Part shown: in pieces, positions 17,682 through 26,911 of the stretch
How the letters are laid out: every line of letters starts with the position of its first letter
Position numbering within the stretch: position 1 is the first letter of the stretch
Assembly: GCF_000743355.1 (NCBI RefSeq)
Contig: NZ_JQEI01000014.1
Location: 147,303-211,302, forward strand
Direction: 5' to 3'
DNA from: Serratia sp. Ag1
GTDB lineage: Bacteria > Pseudomonadota > Gammaproteobacteria > Enterobacterales > Enterobacteriaceae
DNA length: 64,000 nucleotides
The notes under the pieces: model-generated
Database searches by the model: none
Told to the model about the DNA's origin: nothing
What the model saw: only the letters and a program-made list of their open reading frames with translations
Program-made: the position numbers and the translations under genes

Positions 17682-20600
17682 ATGTCGTTAAATGTGATCT
17701 ATGTGAGTGCGAATGGCACTAAAAATGCGCTGGGAACCGAGAGTAATCCGATGGATCTGGCCACTGCTGTTTATGCGGGTGGCGAAAACAGCATTATTGT
17801 TTTATTGAATTCGGCTGGGGCAATTCAAACCTCTGGCGTGGCATTGTTCAAAAACCAGTATCTTCTAGGTGAAGGTGCCAGCGCAGTGGTCTATCACACA
17901 GACGGTGTGACCACAGAGAATTTTACTGCCACGGGTTCAGGCGGGGCGCTGCTTAACGGTATATCTAAATATAACGCCGTAGTTGGCACCAATATGCATA
18001 CCGAAGGCCCTGCCGTGATTGGGGTGAAGGCCAGTGGTGGAGTAAACAATGCGGGGATTATTGCAGAAACACGCTATAACTTCGTGTTGTCCGGCCAGTC
18101 GAACATGGCTGGTTGGGAAGATGTGGCTGACTTTGATCCTGAACTGCGCGGTGTGCAGGAACAGGTAAAAATCTGGACCGGTAACCAGTTTGAAAGCCTG
18201 ACACCGAATAAAAACACCCATCCATTGGAGTTTGGTGCTGCTTCAGCCAAAACCTGGGCGGGTTCTGAATTGTCTCTTGGTGCCAACCTGACACAGGCCT
18301 TAGGCTCAGATGTCTATCTGACCAAAGTGACTGCGGGTGGTACTTCCATTGACCGTTGGCTTAACGGCGACATGCTCACACGTATTTTCACCAATACGCT
18401 GAAGGCTTCACAGGCGATTGCCAATGAAGGATATGCGCCGTTTATTGGTGGTGTCGGCTGGACGCAAGGGGAAAATGATTATGGTCGCCACAGTGACTAC
18501 GATCAAAAACTGCTGACCTTACTTGCTCGTATGCAAAACGAATTTGCCATGGAGGATCTCAAATTGGTGGCAAGTGGCACCTCTCCATACCAAGGGGGGC
18601 CACAGATCGAGGCTGAGTTGCAGCAGGCCGCTAATGCTTCTGACTATATTGAGTTTTTCAGTATGCAGCATTTCCAGAAGTCATCTAACGGACTGGTACA
18701 TTTCGATGCGGAAGGATACTCCTATATGGGGTATCAGTTTGCGGTCAATTTCCTGAAGGATCTGATGGGTAGCCCGGTCGCACAGGAAGATATTACCGGG
18801 TATATTCCACTGTGGTTGCGGCCAGTGGCACCAGAAGCCAATGACGATCGCGTGACTGTGATCCCAGGCATCACTGAAGATGTTGGCAACGTTCTGCTCA
18901 ATGATCGTGACTATAACCCGCAGGTGATCCAGGTTTCTGCTGTTGATAACCGTGCGGATGCCGTGGGTGAATGGATTAGCCTGGAGCAAGGCGGGCGCCT
19001 TAAGATCTCCGCCAATGGGCAATACATTTTTGACCATCAAGGTGCTTATGCTGATTTGGCTTTTGGCGAATCAGTAAGGATCGTCGTCGACTATCAGATC
19101 AGTGATGAAACCGCATTAACCGCTCATGCCCAACTGCAGTTGGTCATTTATGGTCAAGGGCCTGCGGGGGAACATACCACTATTTATGGTAACCAATACA
19201 ATAACGTACTGAACGGTGGCGACGGCAACGACATTATCTATGGCTATGAGGGTAATGACGTTATCTATGGTAATAAAGGTAGCGAGATTATTTTTGCTGG
19301 CGCAGGCAATGATATTGTTTATGCTGCCAAAAACGGCAATACGGACGATGCCGATGCTCGGCATATCATTTATGCCGGTGAAGGTAATGATACGGTTTAT
19401 GGTGCTAAAGGCGACGATTTCATCGATCTGGGTGAAGGTAATAATGTCGTGCGCAGTTATGGCGGTAATGATGAAATCATTGCTGGCGCAGGTAATGACA
19501 TTATTTATGCCACATCCAATAACCGCCAGCAGGACAAGGGCTTTACTAAACTGATTAACAGTGGGGCGGGCAACGATTATATAGAAGCCTCGGACAGTGA
19601 CGATACCATTGTGGGTGGCGATGGGGATAAGCGTATTTATTCCTACGGCGGTACAGACAGTATCAAGGTTGGCAATGGTAATAATACTATTGCGGCTTAT
19701 GCCATTAACCGTAACGACGATATTAATATTACTAAAACAATCATCAGCGGTGATGGTCGCGATATCATTGATACCTCTTACAGCAATGACCAAATCATGG
19801 TTGGTAATGGTAATAAAGTTATCCGCACCTATGGTGGTAATGACAGCATTATTACTGGTAACGGCAATAACTATATTGATACCGCCAGAAACCGTACTGA
19901 AGGCAGCGGTAATACGGTTAAAGTTATTACCGGCAGCGGTAACGATATTATCTATAGCGGAGCCAGCAACGATCTGATTGAGGCCGGAGAAGGTGACAAC
20001 ACCATTTATAGCTACGGTGGTAATGACTACATCAAGACTGGCGATGGTAACGATAATATTCATGCCTATTCCAGTAATCGCAACGACGATCTGGGAGCCA
20101 CCAAGCAGGTGGTCACGGGCAATGGTCGGGATTCCATTTACACATCATACAGCAGCGATCTGGTGATCGCCGGTGACGGTGACAAGCGCATCTATACCTA
20201 CGGTGGTGCCCTTGATATTGTGCAAACCGGCAACGGTAATAACTATATTGATACGGCGGCCAATCGTCTGTTAGGGAGTGGTGATCGGACCATGATCAAA
20301 ACCGGTGATGGTAACAATATAATCCACACCAGTAGAGCCGATGACCATATCGTGACCGGCAACGGGAATGACACCATTTATGCCTATGGTGGGAATAACA
20401 TCATTGAATCCGGTGGGGGTAATGACGTTATTTATGCCTATGACCTCGACCGTAATAATGACAAAGATAAAGTAAACTATATTGATGCCGGGGCAGGTAA
20501 TGACACCGTCTATGGTACGCTGGGGGTAGATACCATTATCGGTGGCTTGGGCGATGACGTTTTGTATGGTTATGGCGGTAACGATCTCTTCATCTTCAGC

Positions 20601-20798
20601 GGTAGCGCGGGTAAAGACATTATTGGTGACTTCAATGTTAAAGAAGACAAAATAATGTTCACCGACTCTGCGGTGAGTTTTGACGATCTGCGCTTCAAGG
20701 CGGTTAATAACGATACGGTGATCTCTTATCTGGACAGCCAGATTACCCTGCGTGGGGTGGCAATCAGTAAGATTGAAGAAAGCATGTTTATTTTTTAA
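17682..20798 (+). CDS. RTX-type secreted SGNH hydrolase (sialate O-acetylesterase-like)
   Basis: 1038 aa, predicted type I-secreted protein. Residues about 1-130: a glycine/alanine-rich beta region. About 130-360: an SGNH/carbohydrate-esterase domain with GQSNMAG (138-144, nucleophile Ser140), GWTQGEND (259-266) and the catalytic pair H340/D342 in HFDAEGY. About 375-495: a cadherin/VCBS-like beta domain. About 500-985: calcium-binding glycine-rich nonapeptides (GGxGxDxI). The end (KIEESMFIF) resembles an uncleaved C-terminal secretion signal. There is no N-terminal signal peptide and no TolC/HlyB/HlyD-type genes nearby. Likely deacetylates extracellular glycans; inference. Confidence 0.82.
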   Translation: MSLNVIYVSANGTKNALGTESNPMDLATAVYAGGENSIIVLLNSAGAIQTSGVALFKNQYLLGEGASAVVYHTDGVTTENFTATGSGGALLNGISKYNAVVGTNMHTEGPAVIGVKASGGVNNAGIIAETRYNFVLSGQSNMAGWEDVADFDPELRGVQEQVKIWTGNQFESLTPNKNTHPLEFGAASAKTWAGSELSLGANLTQALGSDVYLTKVTAGGTSIDRWLNGDMLTRIFTNTLKASQAIANEGYAPFIGGVGWTQGENDYGRHSDYDQKLLTLLARMQNEFAMEDLKLVASGTSPYQGGPQIEAELQQAANASDYIEFFSMQHFQKSSNGLVHFDAEGYSYMGYQFAVNFLKDLMGSPVAQEDITGYIPLWLRPVAPEANDDRVTVIPGITEDVGNVLLNDRDYNPQVIQVSAVDNRADAVGEWISLEQGGRLKISANGQYIFDHQGAYADLAFGESVRIVVDYQISDETALTAHAQLQLVIYGQGPAGEHTTIYGNQYNNVLNGGDGNDIIYGYEGNDVIYGNKGSEIIFAGAGNDIVYAAKNGNTDDADARHIIYAGEGNDTVYGAKGDDFIDLGEGNNVVRSYGGNDEIIAGAGNDIIYATSNNRQQDKGFTKLINSGAGNDYIEASDSDDTIVGGDGDKRIYSYGGTDSIKVGNGNNTIAAYAINRNDDINITKTIISGDGRDIIDTSYSNDQIMVGNGNKVIRTYGGNDSIITGNGNNYIDTARNRTEGSGNTVKVITGSGNDIIYSGASNDLIEAGEGDNTIYSYGGNDYIKTGDGNDNIHAYSSNRNDDLGATKQVVTGNGRDSIYTSYSSDLVIAGDGDKRIYTYGGALDIVQTGNGNNYIDTAANRLLGSGDRTMIKTGDGNNIIHTSRADDHIVTGNGNDTIYAYGGNNIIESGGGNDVIYAYDLDRNNDKDKVNYIDAGAGNDTVYGTLGVDTIIGGLGDDVLYGYGGNDLFIFSGSAGKDIIGDFNVKEDKIMFTDSAVSFDDLRFKAVNNDTVISYLDSQITLRGVAISKIEESMFIF
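19458..20570 (+). repeat. Six 62-residue RTX super-repeats
   Basis: Within the RTX gene, six consecutive units of about 186 bp each begin YGGxD and contain an inserted NR-containing loop, then a second nonapeptide tract. Units 2 and 4 are especially alike (NRNDD loop), as are 3 and 5 (NR....GSG loop), so a 124-residue pair appears to have been duplicated. The protein span is residues 593-963. Confidence 0.75.
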
Positions 20799-20807
20799 TC
20801 CCGTCTC

Positions 20808-20842
20808 AGCCAGACAATACCTTGTTGTCTGGCTTATTTTTG
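20808..20842 (+). terminator. Terminator of the RTX gene
   Basis: AGCCAGACAA / TTGTCTGGCT stem followed by TATTTTTG, immediately after the stop codon. A classical Rho-independent terminator. Confidence 0.8.
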
Positions 20843-20886
20843 TTACCCTTGGGCACACATTTCAGAGCTGACCCATGGAAGCAAAC

Positions 20887-21576
20887 ATGTCCCGAACTCA
20901 ACGCCTGCTTGATTTGATGCAGATCCTGCGCCGCCATCGTTACCCGCTGGCGGGGCATGCACTGGCCGCAGAATTGGGGATCAGTATGCGCACGCTGTAT
21001 CGTGACATCGCCACGTTACAGCAACAGGGTGCCGATATTGCTGGTGAAGCGGGCGTCGGTTATGTGTTGCGGCCAGGATTTACGCTACCGCCGCTGATGT
21101 TTTCACAGCAAGAGACAGAGGCTTTAGTGCTGGGTATGCGTTGGGTAGGGCGACGGGGTGACAGCCAACTGGCACAAGCCGCGACCAATGCGCTGGCAAA
21201 AATTGCCGCCGTCTTGCCTAATGAACTGCGAGAAGAACTTGATGCCAGCACTCTGCTGATCGGCCCGGTAGAAGCAATTCATGTCGCTGATGAAACCCGC
21301 GTGTTGATACGTGAAGTGATCCGCCTTGAGCGCAAAATTAGTGTGGAATATCAGGATCAGGCAGGCAGTATCAGCGAACGTATTCTGTGGCCGTTTGCCA
21401 TGGGCTACTTTGAGCAAGTGCAGGTGCTGATCGCCTGGTGCGAATTACGTGCATCGTTCCGCCATTTCCGCCTCGATCGCATCCGCACGTTGACACAATT
21501 GGCACAACGTTATCCGCGTGGCCGTCGGGCATTGATGAAAGCCTGGTGTGAAACCGAAGGGATGTGCACAACCTAG
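20887..21576 (+). CDS. YafY-like HTH-WYL transcriptional regulator
   Basis: 229 aa. N-terminal HTH_11 (RLLDLMQILRRHRYPLAGHALAAELGISMRTLYRDIATL) and C-terminal WYL-type ligand-sensing domain (SERILWPFAMGYFEQVQVLIAWCELR), although the canonical WYL triplet is degenerate. ATG 20887 is preferred: GGAAG lies 6 bases upstream, while ATG 20875 has no good site. The VOC gene follows 88 bp later; this pairing suggests control of that gene. Confidence 0.8.
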   Translation: MSRTQRLLDLMQILRRHRYPLAGHALAAELGISMRTLYRDIATLQQQGADIAGEAGVGYVLRPGFTLPPLMFSQQETEALVLGMRWVGRRGDSQLAQAATNALAKIAAVLPNELREELDASTLLIGPVEAIHVADETRVLIREVIRLERKISVEYQDQAGSISERILWPFAMGYFEQVQVLIAWCELRASFRHFRLDRIRTLTQLAQRYPRGRRALMKAWCETEGMCTT

Positions 21577-21664
21577 TAGGGCTACTGCCAGAAACTGACA
21601 ACCGGGCGGGCTAATCTATGTTTATCGGGAACACTCAGGTTCCTGCCATTATCAGGAGATAAGC

Positions 21665-22033
21665 ATGATAACGCCAAGCATGACCATCATTTATGTGGAT
21701 AACCCGGAAAAAAGCGCTGATTTCTACCAACACTTACTGGGGGTAGAACCTGTGGAAAAATCACCCACCTTTGCGATGTTTGCTTTCAGCAACGGTTTCA
21801 AGTTGGCGATGTGGTCTAAACACACCGTGGAGCCCGCTGCTAAAGCAACCGGTGGCGGGGGCGAAGTCTGTTTTCTGTGCGAGCAAAAAGAACAGGTGGA
21901 TGCGCTCTATCAGCAGTGGCAGGCTGAAGGGGTGGCGATAGCGCAAAAACCGACGGAGATGGATTTCGGCTATACCTTTGTTGCCGAAGATCTGGATGGT
22001 CACCGCCTGCGTGTTTATAAGTTTTACGGCTAA
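21665..22033 (+). CDS. VOC-superfamily (glyoxalase/bleomycin-resistance fold) protein
   Basis: 122 aa, two beta-alpha-beta-beta-beta modules. The start MTIIYVDNPEKSADFYQHLLG and end DLDGHRLRVYKF are typical PhnB/glyoxalase-like. Metal-ligand candidates exist, but substrate cannot be inferred. AGGAG precedes ATG. Its stop overlaps the end of the convergent tus gene by 4 bp. Confidence 0.75.
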   Translation: MITPSMTIIYVDNPEKSADFYQHLLGVEPVEKSPTFAMFAFSNGFKLAMWSKHTVEPAAKATGGGGEVCFLCEQKEQVDALYQQWQAEGVAIAQKPTEMDFGYTFVAEDLDGHRLRVYKFYG

Positions 22034-22965
22034 TCCGGCACGTTGGTATACAAATGCAGGCGTTTTACTAATAACCGCAACGGTTGAGCCTCTGGTTTGT
22101 ACTTGTGTTTTACCGTTGCTGCGTCGTAATTGAGCAATTCGCCAATTCTTGGCACTTGAGCTCCGGCTTCCCATTGACATAGCGCTATCAGCGGCAGCGG
22201 GCAAGGGTGCTGCACCTGTTTTTGCTGTTGCTGATACCAAACCCGGGCGATCGGCTGCACCTTCACCGGGCGCTTGATCTTCAGCACCGCATGCTGCGGT
22301 AAGCGGCTGACATCGTCGATTTCGCGGCTGACCAATGCGGCCCATTGTTCGCGGTCAAAAGGCGGTACCGCTCGCCCGGCATTCAGGCTTTTTTCTAACT
22401 GCTTGAGAATATCGTCCCGTTTCACATTTTTGATGATGTGCTTGTTGGCCCAACCGAAGCGCACAGAATCAGGGTTGGTTAACAACGTCAGTGAGCGGTA
22501 AGCGCTGAGGGTGAGCAAACCGTGCAAACGGGTATGCACAAAGTCGAAGCGTTGTTCTGGGGATAAACCAGATTCAACGGTGATGATCTGTTCCAGTTCC
22601 GCTTTCAGTCTGTTTATCAGCGTAATCTGTTGCTGCAGAGCCGAGTATTCTGCCTGATCGACGGCGAGGCAGAGCACTCCGGGCAGGCGTACAGCGGCCT
22701 TACTGCTGATGTGTGGCAGGTTGTGGTGGATAAATAAACGCTGGTAATGCTCCAAAGCCAAATCGCGGGCTGCATGGCCAACGCGTTGTTCAACGCTGAT
22801 TTGTTCCACAGCGGCATGCTCTTTGCCTTTCTCGATTTCCGGCAGGATGAAAACCCGGGCGGCAAGGAGCTGCAGCGGCAGGATCTGCTGGTGGAGTGCT
22901 GCCAAAGCCTGTTCCAACTCGGTAAAGCAGGCGTTCATTCTGCCTATGAGGCTATATTTATCCAT
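22030..22965 (-). CDS. tus: DNA replication terminus site-binding protein Tus
   Basis: Binds Ter sites and blocks replication forks with polarity by impeding the replicative helicase. 311 aa, full length. Diagnostic stretches match E. coli Tus: SSKAAVRLPGVLC, RFGWANKHIIKN, LKIKRPVKVQPIARVWY, ELLNYDA and KPEAQPLRLL. ATG 22965 aligns to the E. coli N-terminus (MDKYSLIGRMN); 22968 is an adjacent alternative. A Ter site begins 13 bp upstream, so autorepression is expected as in E. coli, where TerB overlaps the tus promoter. Neighbours fumC and the ynf genes agree with the E. coli map. Confidence 0.97.
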   Translation of the reverse strand: MDKYSLIGRMNACFTELEQALAALHQQILPLQLLAARVFILPEIEKGKEHAAVEQISVEQRVGHAARDLALEHYQRLFIHHNLPHISSKAAVRLPGVLCLAVDQAEYSALQQQITLINRLKAELEQIITVESGLSPEQRFDFVHTRLHGLLTLSAYRSLTLLTNPDSVRFGWANKHIIKNVKRDDILKQLEKSLNAGRAVPPFDREQWAALVSREIDDVSRLPQHAVLKIKRPVKVQPIARVWYQQQQKQVQHPCPLPLIALCQWEAGAQVPRIGELLNYDAATVKHKYKPEAQPLRLLVKRLHLYTNVPD

Positions 22966-22977
22966 CACTCCGCTCCA

Positions 22978-23000
22978 TTTTTAGTTACAACATACATTAT
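22978..23000 (-). other. Ter site (Tus-binding fork barrier) at the tus promoter
   Basis: Reading the minus strand, the 16-bp core GTATGTTGTAACTAAA (complement of 22980-22995) equals that of E. coli TerB, including the C-G pair at position 6 (base 22995) on which the locked complex depends. The non-permissive face points to higher coordinates, so forks moving leftward, having passed dif at 49.5 kb, would be arrested here. Confidence 0.93.
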
Positions 23001-23090
23001 AAGTTAAGACCAAAACAGGGGCAACTTCAGCCCCTAAATGTTATGCAACCTGGGTTATTCAGCTTGGCAGGGGGGTTATGAAAACTACCC

Positions 23091-24386
23091 TTAAACACGG
23101 GTGGCTTCCGGTAGTTTTTTCAGGTGATGTGCTACCCAAAGGGCCAACAGCAACATAACGCTGATGAATATTACCACGCCGTTCCAGCCAAAACGGTGCC
23201 AGAATACTCCCCCTAGGGTTCCTGCAAGGCTGGATCCGACATAATAGCAGAACAGATACAGTGACGAAGCCTGGCCCTTGGCGCGGCGTGCCCGGCGGCC
23301 TATCCAACTGCTGGCAACCGAGTGGGCAGCAAAGAATCCGGCGGTAAACAGCATCATACCGATAAAGATCGCCGTGAGCGGTGCCAGCACAGTAATCAGA
23401 ATACCGATCATCATAATCAGGATCGAAGCCAGCAGCACGGGCCCGCGCCCGAAGCGCGTAGTCATAGAACCTGCCTTCGGTGAACTGTACGAACCCGTAA
23501 GATAAACCACCGACAGCAGCCCAACGGCTGCCTGGCTGAGATGATAGGGATCACCCAGCAAACGATAACCAATGTAGTTAAACAGGGTGATAAAGCTCCC
23601 CATCAGCAGAAAACCTTCGGCAAACAGCAGCGGTAACCCTTTATCATGCCAATGCAGCCTAAAGTTGATCAGCAGAGTATGTGGGCGTAGCGAACTGGCA
23701 CGAAAATGCTTGGAGGCGGGCAAAATACGCCAGAACATAAAGGCTGCCGCGAGAGCGAACAGCCCGATGACCGCCAGCGCAATGCGCCACGAGAAGAAAT
23801 CGGTCAGTACCCCGGTGACCAAACGCCCACTCATTCCACCAATAGAGTTCCCACTGATATACAGACCCATGGAAAACGCGACAAAGCTGGGGTGAATCTC
23901 CTCACTCAGGTAAGTCATGCCAACCGCAGCAACGCCGCTCAATGAAAGGCCGATCAAGGCGCGCATTAACAGAATACTGTGCCAACTGGTCATAAAAGAA
24001 CAAATCAGCGTACAGAGTGCTGCCAGCAGTAAAGCCACGACCATCACGGGTTTGCGGCCTACGGCATCTGACAGTGGGCCGGTGAACATCAGGCCGATAG
24101 CCAATAATCCGGTAGAGACAGAGAGCGAAAGGCTGCTTTCGGCGGGGGAGATACCAAAATCCTGCGAAAGTACCGGTAAGATCGGTTGTACGCAGTACAA
24201 CAGGGCAAAGGTGGCCAAACCTGCGGAAAACAGCGCCAAGGTGACGCGCGTAAATTGCGAGGAGCCACGTTCAATAAAGGGGAGTTTATTCAGCGCCGAA
24301 CGCCTGGTTTTAGCCAGCGTGTTAGCGCCATCAGGGGAGTTCTGCGCCAGTGGTGTTGTGGCAGCAGAACGCACGGGGGTTGTCAC
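23091..24386 (-). CDS. ynfM: MFS exporter YnfM
   Basis: 431 aa, twelve-segment major facilitator superfamily transporter of the inner membrane. It matches E. coli YnfM in FALLYCVQPILPVLSQ, SGVAAVGMTYLSEEIHP and FFAAHSVASSWIG. The long N-terminal tail is hydrophilic. Substrate unsettled; probably proton-driven efflux. Divergent from ynfL, a LysR gene likely to regulate it. Confidence 0.9.
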   Translation of the reverse strand: MTTPVRSAATTPLAQNSPDGANTLAKTRRSALNKLPFIERGSSQFTRVTLALFSAGLATFALLYCVQPILPVLSQDFGISPAESSLSLSVSTGLLAIGLMFTGPLSDAVGRKPVMVVALLLAALCTLICSFMTSWHSILLMRALIGLSLSGVAAVGMTYLSEEIHPSFVAFSMGLYISGNSIGGMSGRLVTGVLTDFFSWRIALAVIGLFALAAAFMFWRILPASKHFRASSLRPHTLLINFRLHWHDKGLPLLFAEGFLLMGSFITLFNYIGYRLLGDPYHLSQAAVGLLSVVYLTGSYSSPKAGSMTTRFGRGPVLLASILIMMIGILITVLAPLTAIFIGMMLFTAGFFAAHSVASSWIGRRARRAKGQASSLYLFCYYVGSSLAGTLGGVFWHRFGWNGVVIFISVMLLLALWVAHHLKKLPEATRV

Positions 24387-24492
24387 AGCATTTCCTTACC
24401 GAATACGGCTATATCTTGAGTCACACAAAATGATAGGGAGAGGGCAGTTTTTTGTCTAATATATTAATCATTGTCATTAAGACTTTTAAGAT

Positions 24493-25392
24493 ATGAATAT
24501 CGAACTCAGACACCTGCGTTATTTTGTCGCCGTTGCAGATGAATTACACTTTGGCCGCGCAGCGGAGCGGCTGCGCATATCCCAGCCGCCGCTGAGCCAG
24601 CAGATCCAGGCGTTGGAAGAACGGGTCGGTGCCCGTTTGCTGGCACGTAATAACCGCAACGTTGGCTTGACTCAGGCCGGGGAAATGTTTCTCAAAGAAG
24701 CTTACCAGATCCTTGATCAGCTCAACCGCGCGGCAGAAAAGGCGGCACGGCTTGAACGTGGTGAGATCGGTGAGTTGATGATCGGCTTTACTTCTTCAGC
24801 TCCTTTTATCAGCGCAGTGTCGCGCAGCCTGAGAGCATTCCGCCAATTGTCGCCAAATGTGCATATCAAAATGCGGGAGATCAATACCAAACAGCAGCTG
24901 GAACCGTTGCTGAATGGCGAGTTGGATTTGGGCGTGATGCGTAACACCCGCTTACCGGATGCGCTCCAGCATCAGTTATTGCTGCGTGAACCGCTCTTGG
25001 CGGTGGTCCCGAATGAACACCCGTTAACCCTGATGGAATCGGGTAGGTTGCGCTTTAGCGACTTGGCGCAGGAGCCGTTCGTTTTCTTTTCCCGCGAGGT
25101 GGGTACGGCGCTGTACGATGAGATTTTGGCGCTGTTAGCCAATGCCGGAGTGATTCCTTATATTACTCAGGAAGTGGGTGAAGCCATGACAATTATCGGC
25201 CTGGTGGCTGCCGGGTTGGGGATATCCATTCTACCGATGTCATTTAGCAGGGTCAGAATTGATGGCGTCACGTATCTGCCCCTGGCGGAACCGGATGCCA
25301 TTACCGAAGTTTGGTTGGTGCACCACCGTAACCGCCCAGTGACCGTGGCTGCCCAAACTTTGATGGCGTTAATGCTGGATCTGCACAAATAA
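24493..25392 (+). CDS. ynfL: LysR-family regulator YnfL
   Basis: 299 aa. HTH at the N-terminus (LHFGRAAERLRISQPPLSQQIQALEERVG) and a LysR effector domain (GELMIGFTSSAPFISAVSRSL, AMTIIGLVAAGLGISILP). Highly similar to E. coli YnfL, with the same divergent arrangement to ynfM. Ligand unknown; control of ynfM is inferred from layout. Confidence 0.9.
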   Translation: MNIELRHLRYFVAVADELHFGRAAERLRISQPPLSQQIQALEERVGARLLARNNRNVGLTQAGEMFLKEAYQILDQLNRAAEKAARLERGEIGELMIGFTSSAPFISAVSRSLRAFRQLSPNVHIKMREINTKQQLEPLLNGELDLGVMRNTRLPDALQHQLLLREPLLAVVPNEHPLTLMESGRLRFSDLAQEPFVFFSREVGTALYDEILALLANAGVIPYITQEVGEAMTIIGLVAAGLGISILPMSFSRVRIDGVTYLPLAEPDAITEVWLVHHRNRPVTVAAQTLMALMLDLHK

Positions 25393-25531
25393 GATGCGCT
25401 TCCAGGCTAAATATCGGTGAATTTGTGCTGTTAATCACATAACTAATCAAATAGTTGACGCTGTATTCCAAAAGCCCCACCATAGCCTTTAGTCTTTATT
25501 TAGAAGCGCGAAAAATAGTAGGAGCAGGTTT

Positions 25532-26749
25532 GTGATTGCGGATGGGCAGCCTGGGCATATCGATCAGATCAAGCAAACCAATGCAGGTGCAGTTTATCGG
25601 CTGATTGATCAGCTTGGGCCTATTTCGCGCATCGAATTGTCAAAGCGCGCCCAGTTGGCCCCCGCCAGTATCACTAAGATCGTGCGTGAGCTGCTTGAAG
25701 CGCATCTGGTCAAAGAAACCGAATACCAAGAGGTGGGTAGCCGTGGCCGCCCGGCAGTGGGTCTGGTGTTGGATACCGAAGCCTGGCATTACCTTTCTGC
25801 CCGCATCAGCCGGGGGACCATTACGCTGGCGCTACGCGATCTCAGCAGCAAAATGGTGGTAGAAGAACTGCTGCCGCTCGATGCTGAACATCCAGAACCG
25901 TTGCTGCAGCGCATTGTGGGTGAGATAGACCGTTTTTTTATCCGCCATCAAAGCAAGCTCGAACGCCTAACCGCAATTGCCATCACTTTGCCCGGCATGA
26001 TTGATACCGCGTCTGGCATTGTTCACCGGATGCCGTTTTATGATGTGGAGGAGATGGCGCTCGGCCCGGCATTGACCTCGCTTACTGGGTTACCCGTATA
26101 TCTGCAGCATGATATTTGCGCCTGGACTATGGCCGAAGCGCTGTATGGCGCTTCGCGCGGCAGCATGAATGTTATTCAGGTGGTGATTGATCATAACGTC
26201 GGTGCTGGGGTTATCACCAATGGCCGTGTGCTGCATTCTGGCAGCCGCAGCGTCGTGGAAATCGGCCATACGCAGGTCGATCCTTATGGTAAACGCTGCT
26301 ACTGCGGTAATCACGGTTGCCTGGAAACGGTTGCCAGTATTGAAAATATGCTGGAGATCGCTCAACAGCGTTTGGGCGGTTCAATGACTTCATTGTTGCA
26401 TGGCACACCTCTGACGGTGGAATCCCTGTGTGATGCCGCGTTGGCTGGGGATCAATTAGCCAAAGACATCATTCTTGGCGTCGGGCACAGCGTCGGGCGC
26501 ATTGTGGCGATCATGGTCAACCTGTTTAATCCGGAAAAAATTCTGGTAGGTTCGCCGTTGAATCGAGCTGCCGAGATCCTTCATCCGGCGATTGCCTCCT
26601 GCATTCGCCAGCAATCTCTGCCTGCGTACAGCGAGCATGTACAGGTGGAGTCCACACAGTTTTTCAATAAAGGCACCATGCCTGGTGCGGCCCTGGTGAA
26701 AGATGCACTTTATAACGGCTCGCTGCTGGTAAAACTGTTGCAGGGCTAA
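25532..26749 (+). CDS. mlc: Global sugar-metabolism repressor Mlc (DgsA)
   Basis: ROK-family repressor of ptsG, ptsHI and manXYZ, sequestered by unphosphorylated EIICB-Glc in the presence of glucose. 405 aa. N-terminal HTH (ISRIELSKRAQLAPASITKIVREL), ROK core, and zinc-site segment EIGHTQVDPYGKRCYCGNHGCLET with the Cys residues present. GTG start at 25532 as in E. coli, AGGAG 10 bases upstream. Flanked by ynfL and bioD2, the E. coli order. Confidence 0.95.
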   Translation: MIADGQPGHIDQIKQTNAGAVYRLIDQLGPISRIELSKRAQLAPASITKIVRELLEAHLVKETEYQEVGSRGRPAVGLVLDTEAWHYLSARISRGTITLALRDLSSKMVVEELLPLDAEHPEPLLQRIVGEIDRFFIRHQSKLERLTAIAITLPGMIDTASGIVHRMPFYDVEEMALGPALTSLTGLPVYLQHDICAWTMAEALYGASRGSMNVIQVVIDHNVGAGVITNGRVLHSGSRSVVEIGHTQVDPYGKRCYCGNHGCLETVASIENMLEIAQQRLGGSMTSLLHGTPLTVESLCDAALAGDQLAKDIILGVGHSVGRIVAIMVNLFNPEKILVGSPLNRAAEILHPAIASCIRQQSLPAYSEHVQVESTQFFNKGTMPGAALVKDALYNGSLLVKLLQG

Positions 26750-26911
26750 GAGCGACGCTTCCTATCAGAGTTTCTTAATCTTTACCGACAAAATATTGAG
26801 CTACCTCAAGCCCTGTCGGATTCGCATCCCCTAGACTTTTCTCGGCAGGCTACTAGCGCCGCGAACGGCGGCGCTCCTTATGTTAACGGAGCATTCCAGG
26901 GCAATCTATTC

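Noticed and set aside
19116..20063. 315-codon open frame on the minus strand within the RTX gene
   Set aside because: It is the antisense shadow of repetitive Gly/Asn/Asp codons, giving a monotonous Ile/Asn/Val product; no start signal and no family.
19458..20570. Regular repeats considered as a CRISPR array
   Set aside because: The repeats are coding, 186 bp long and protein-level similar (RTX); no short identical repeats with unique spacers.
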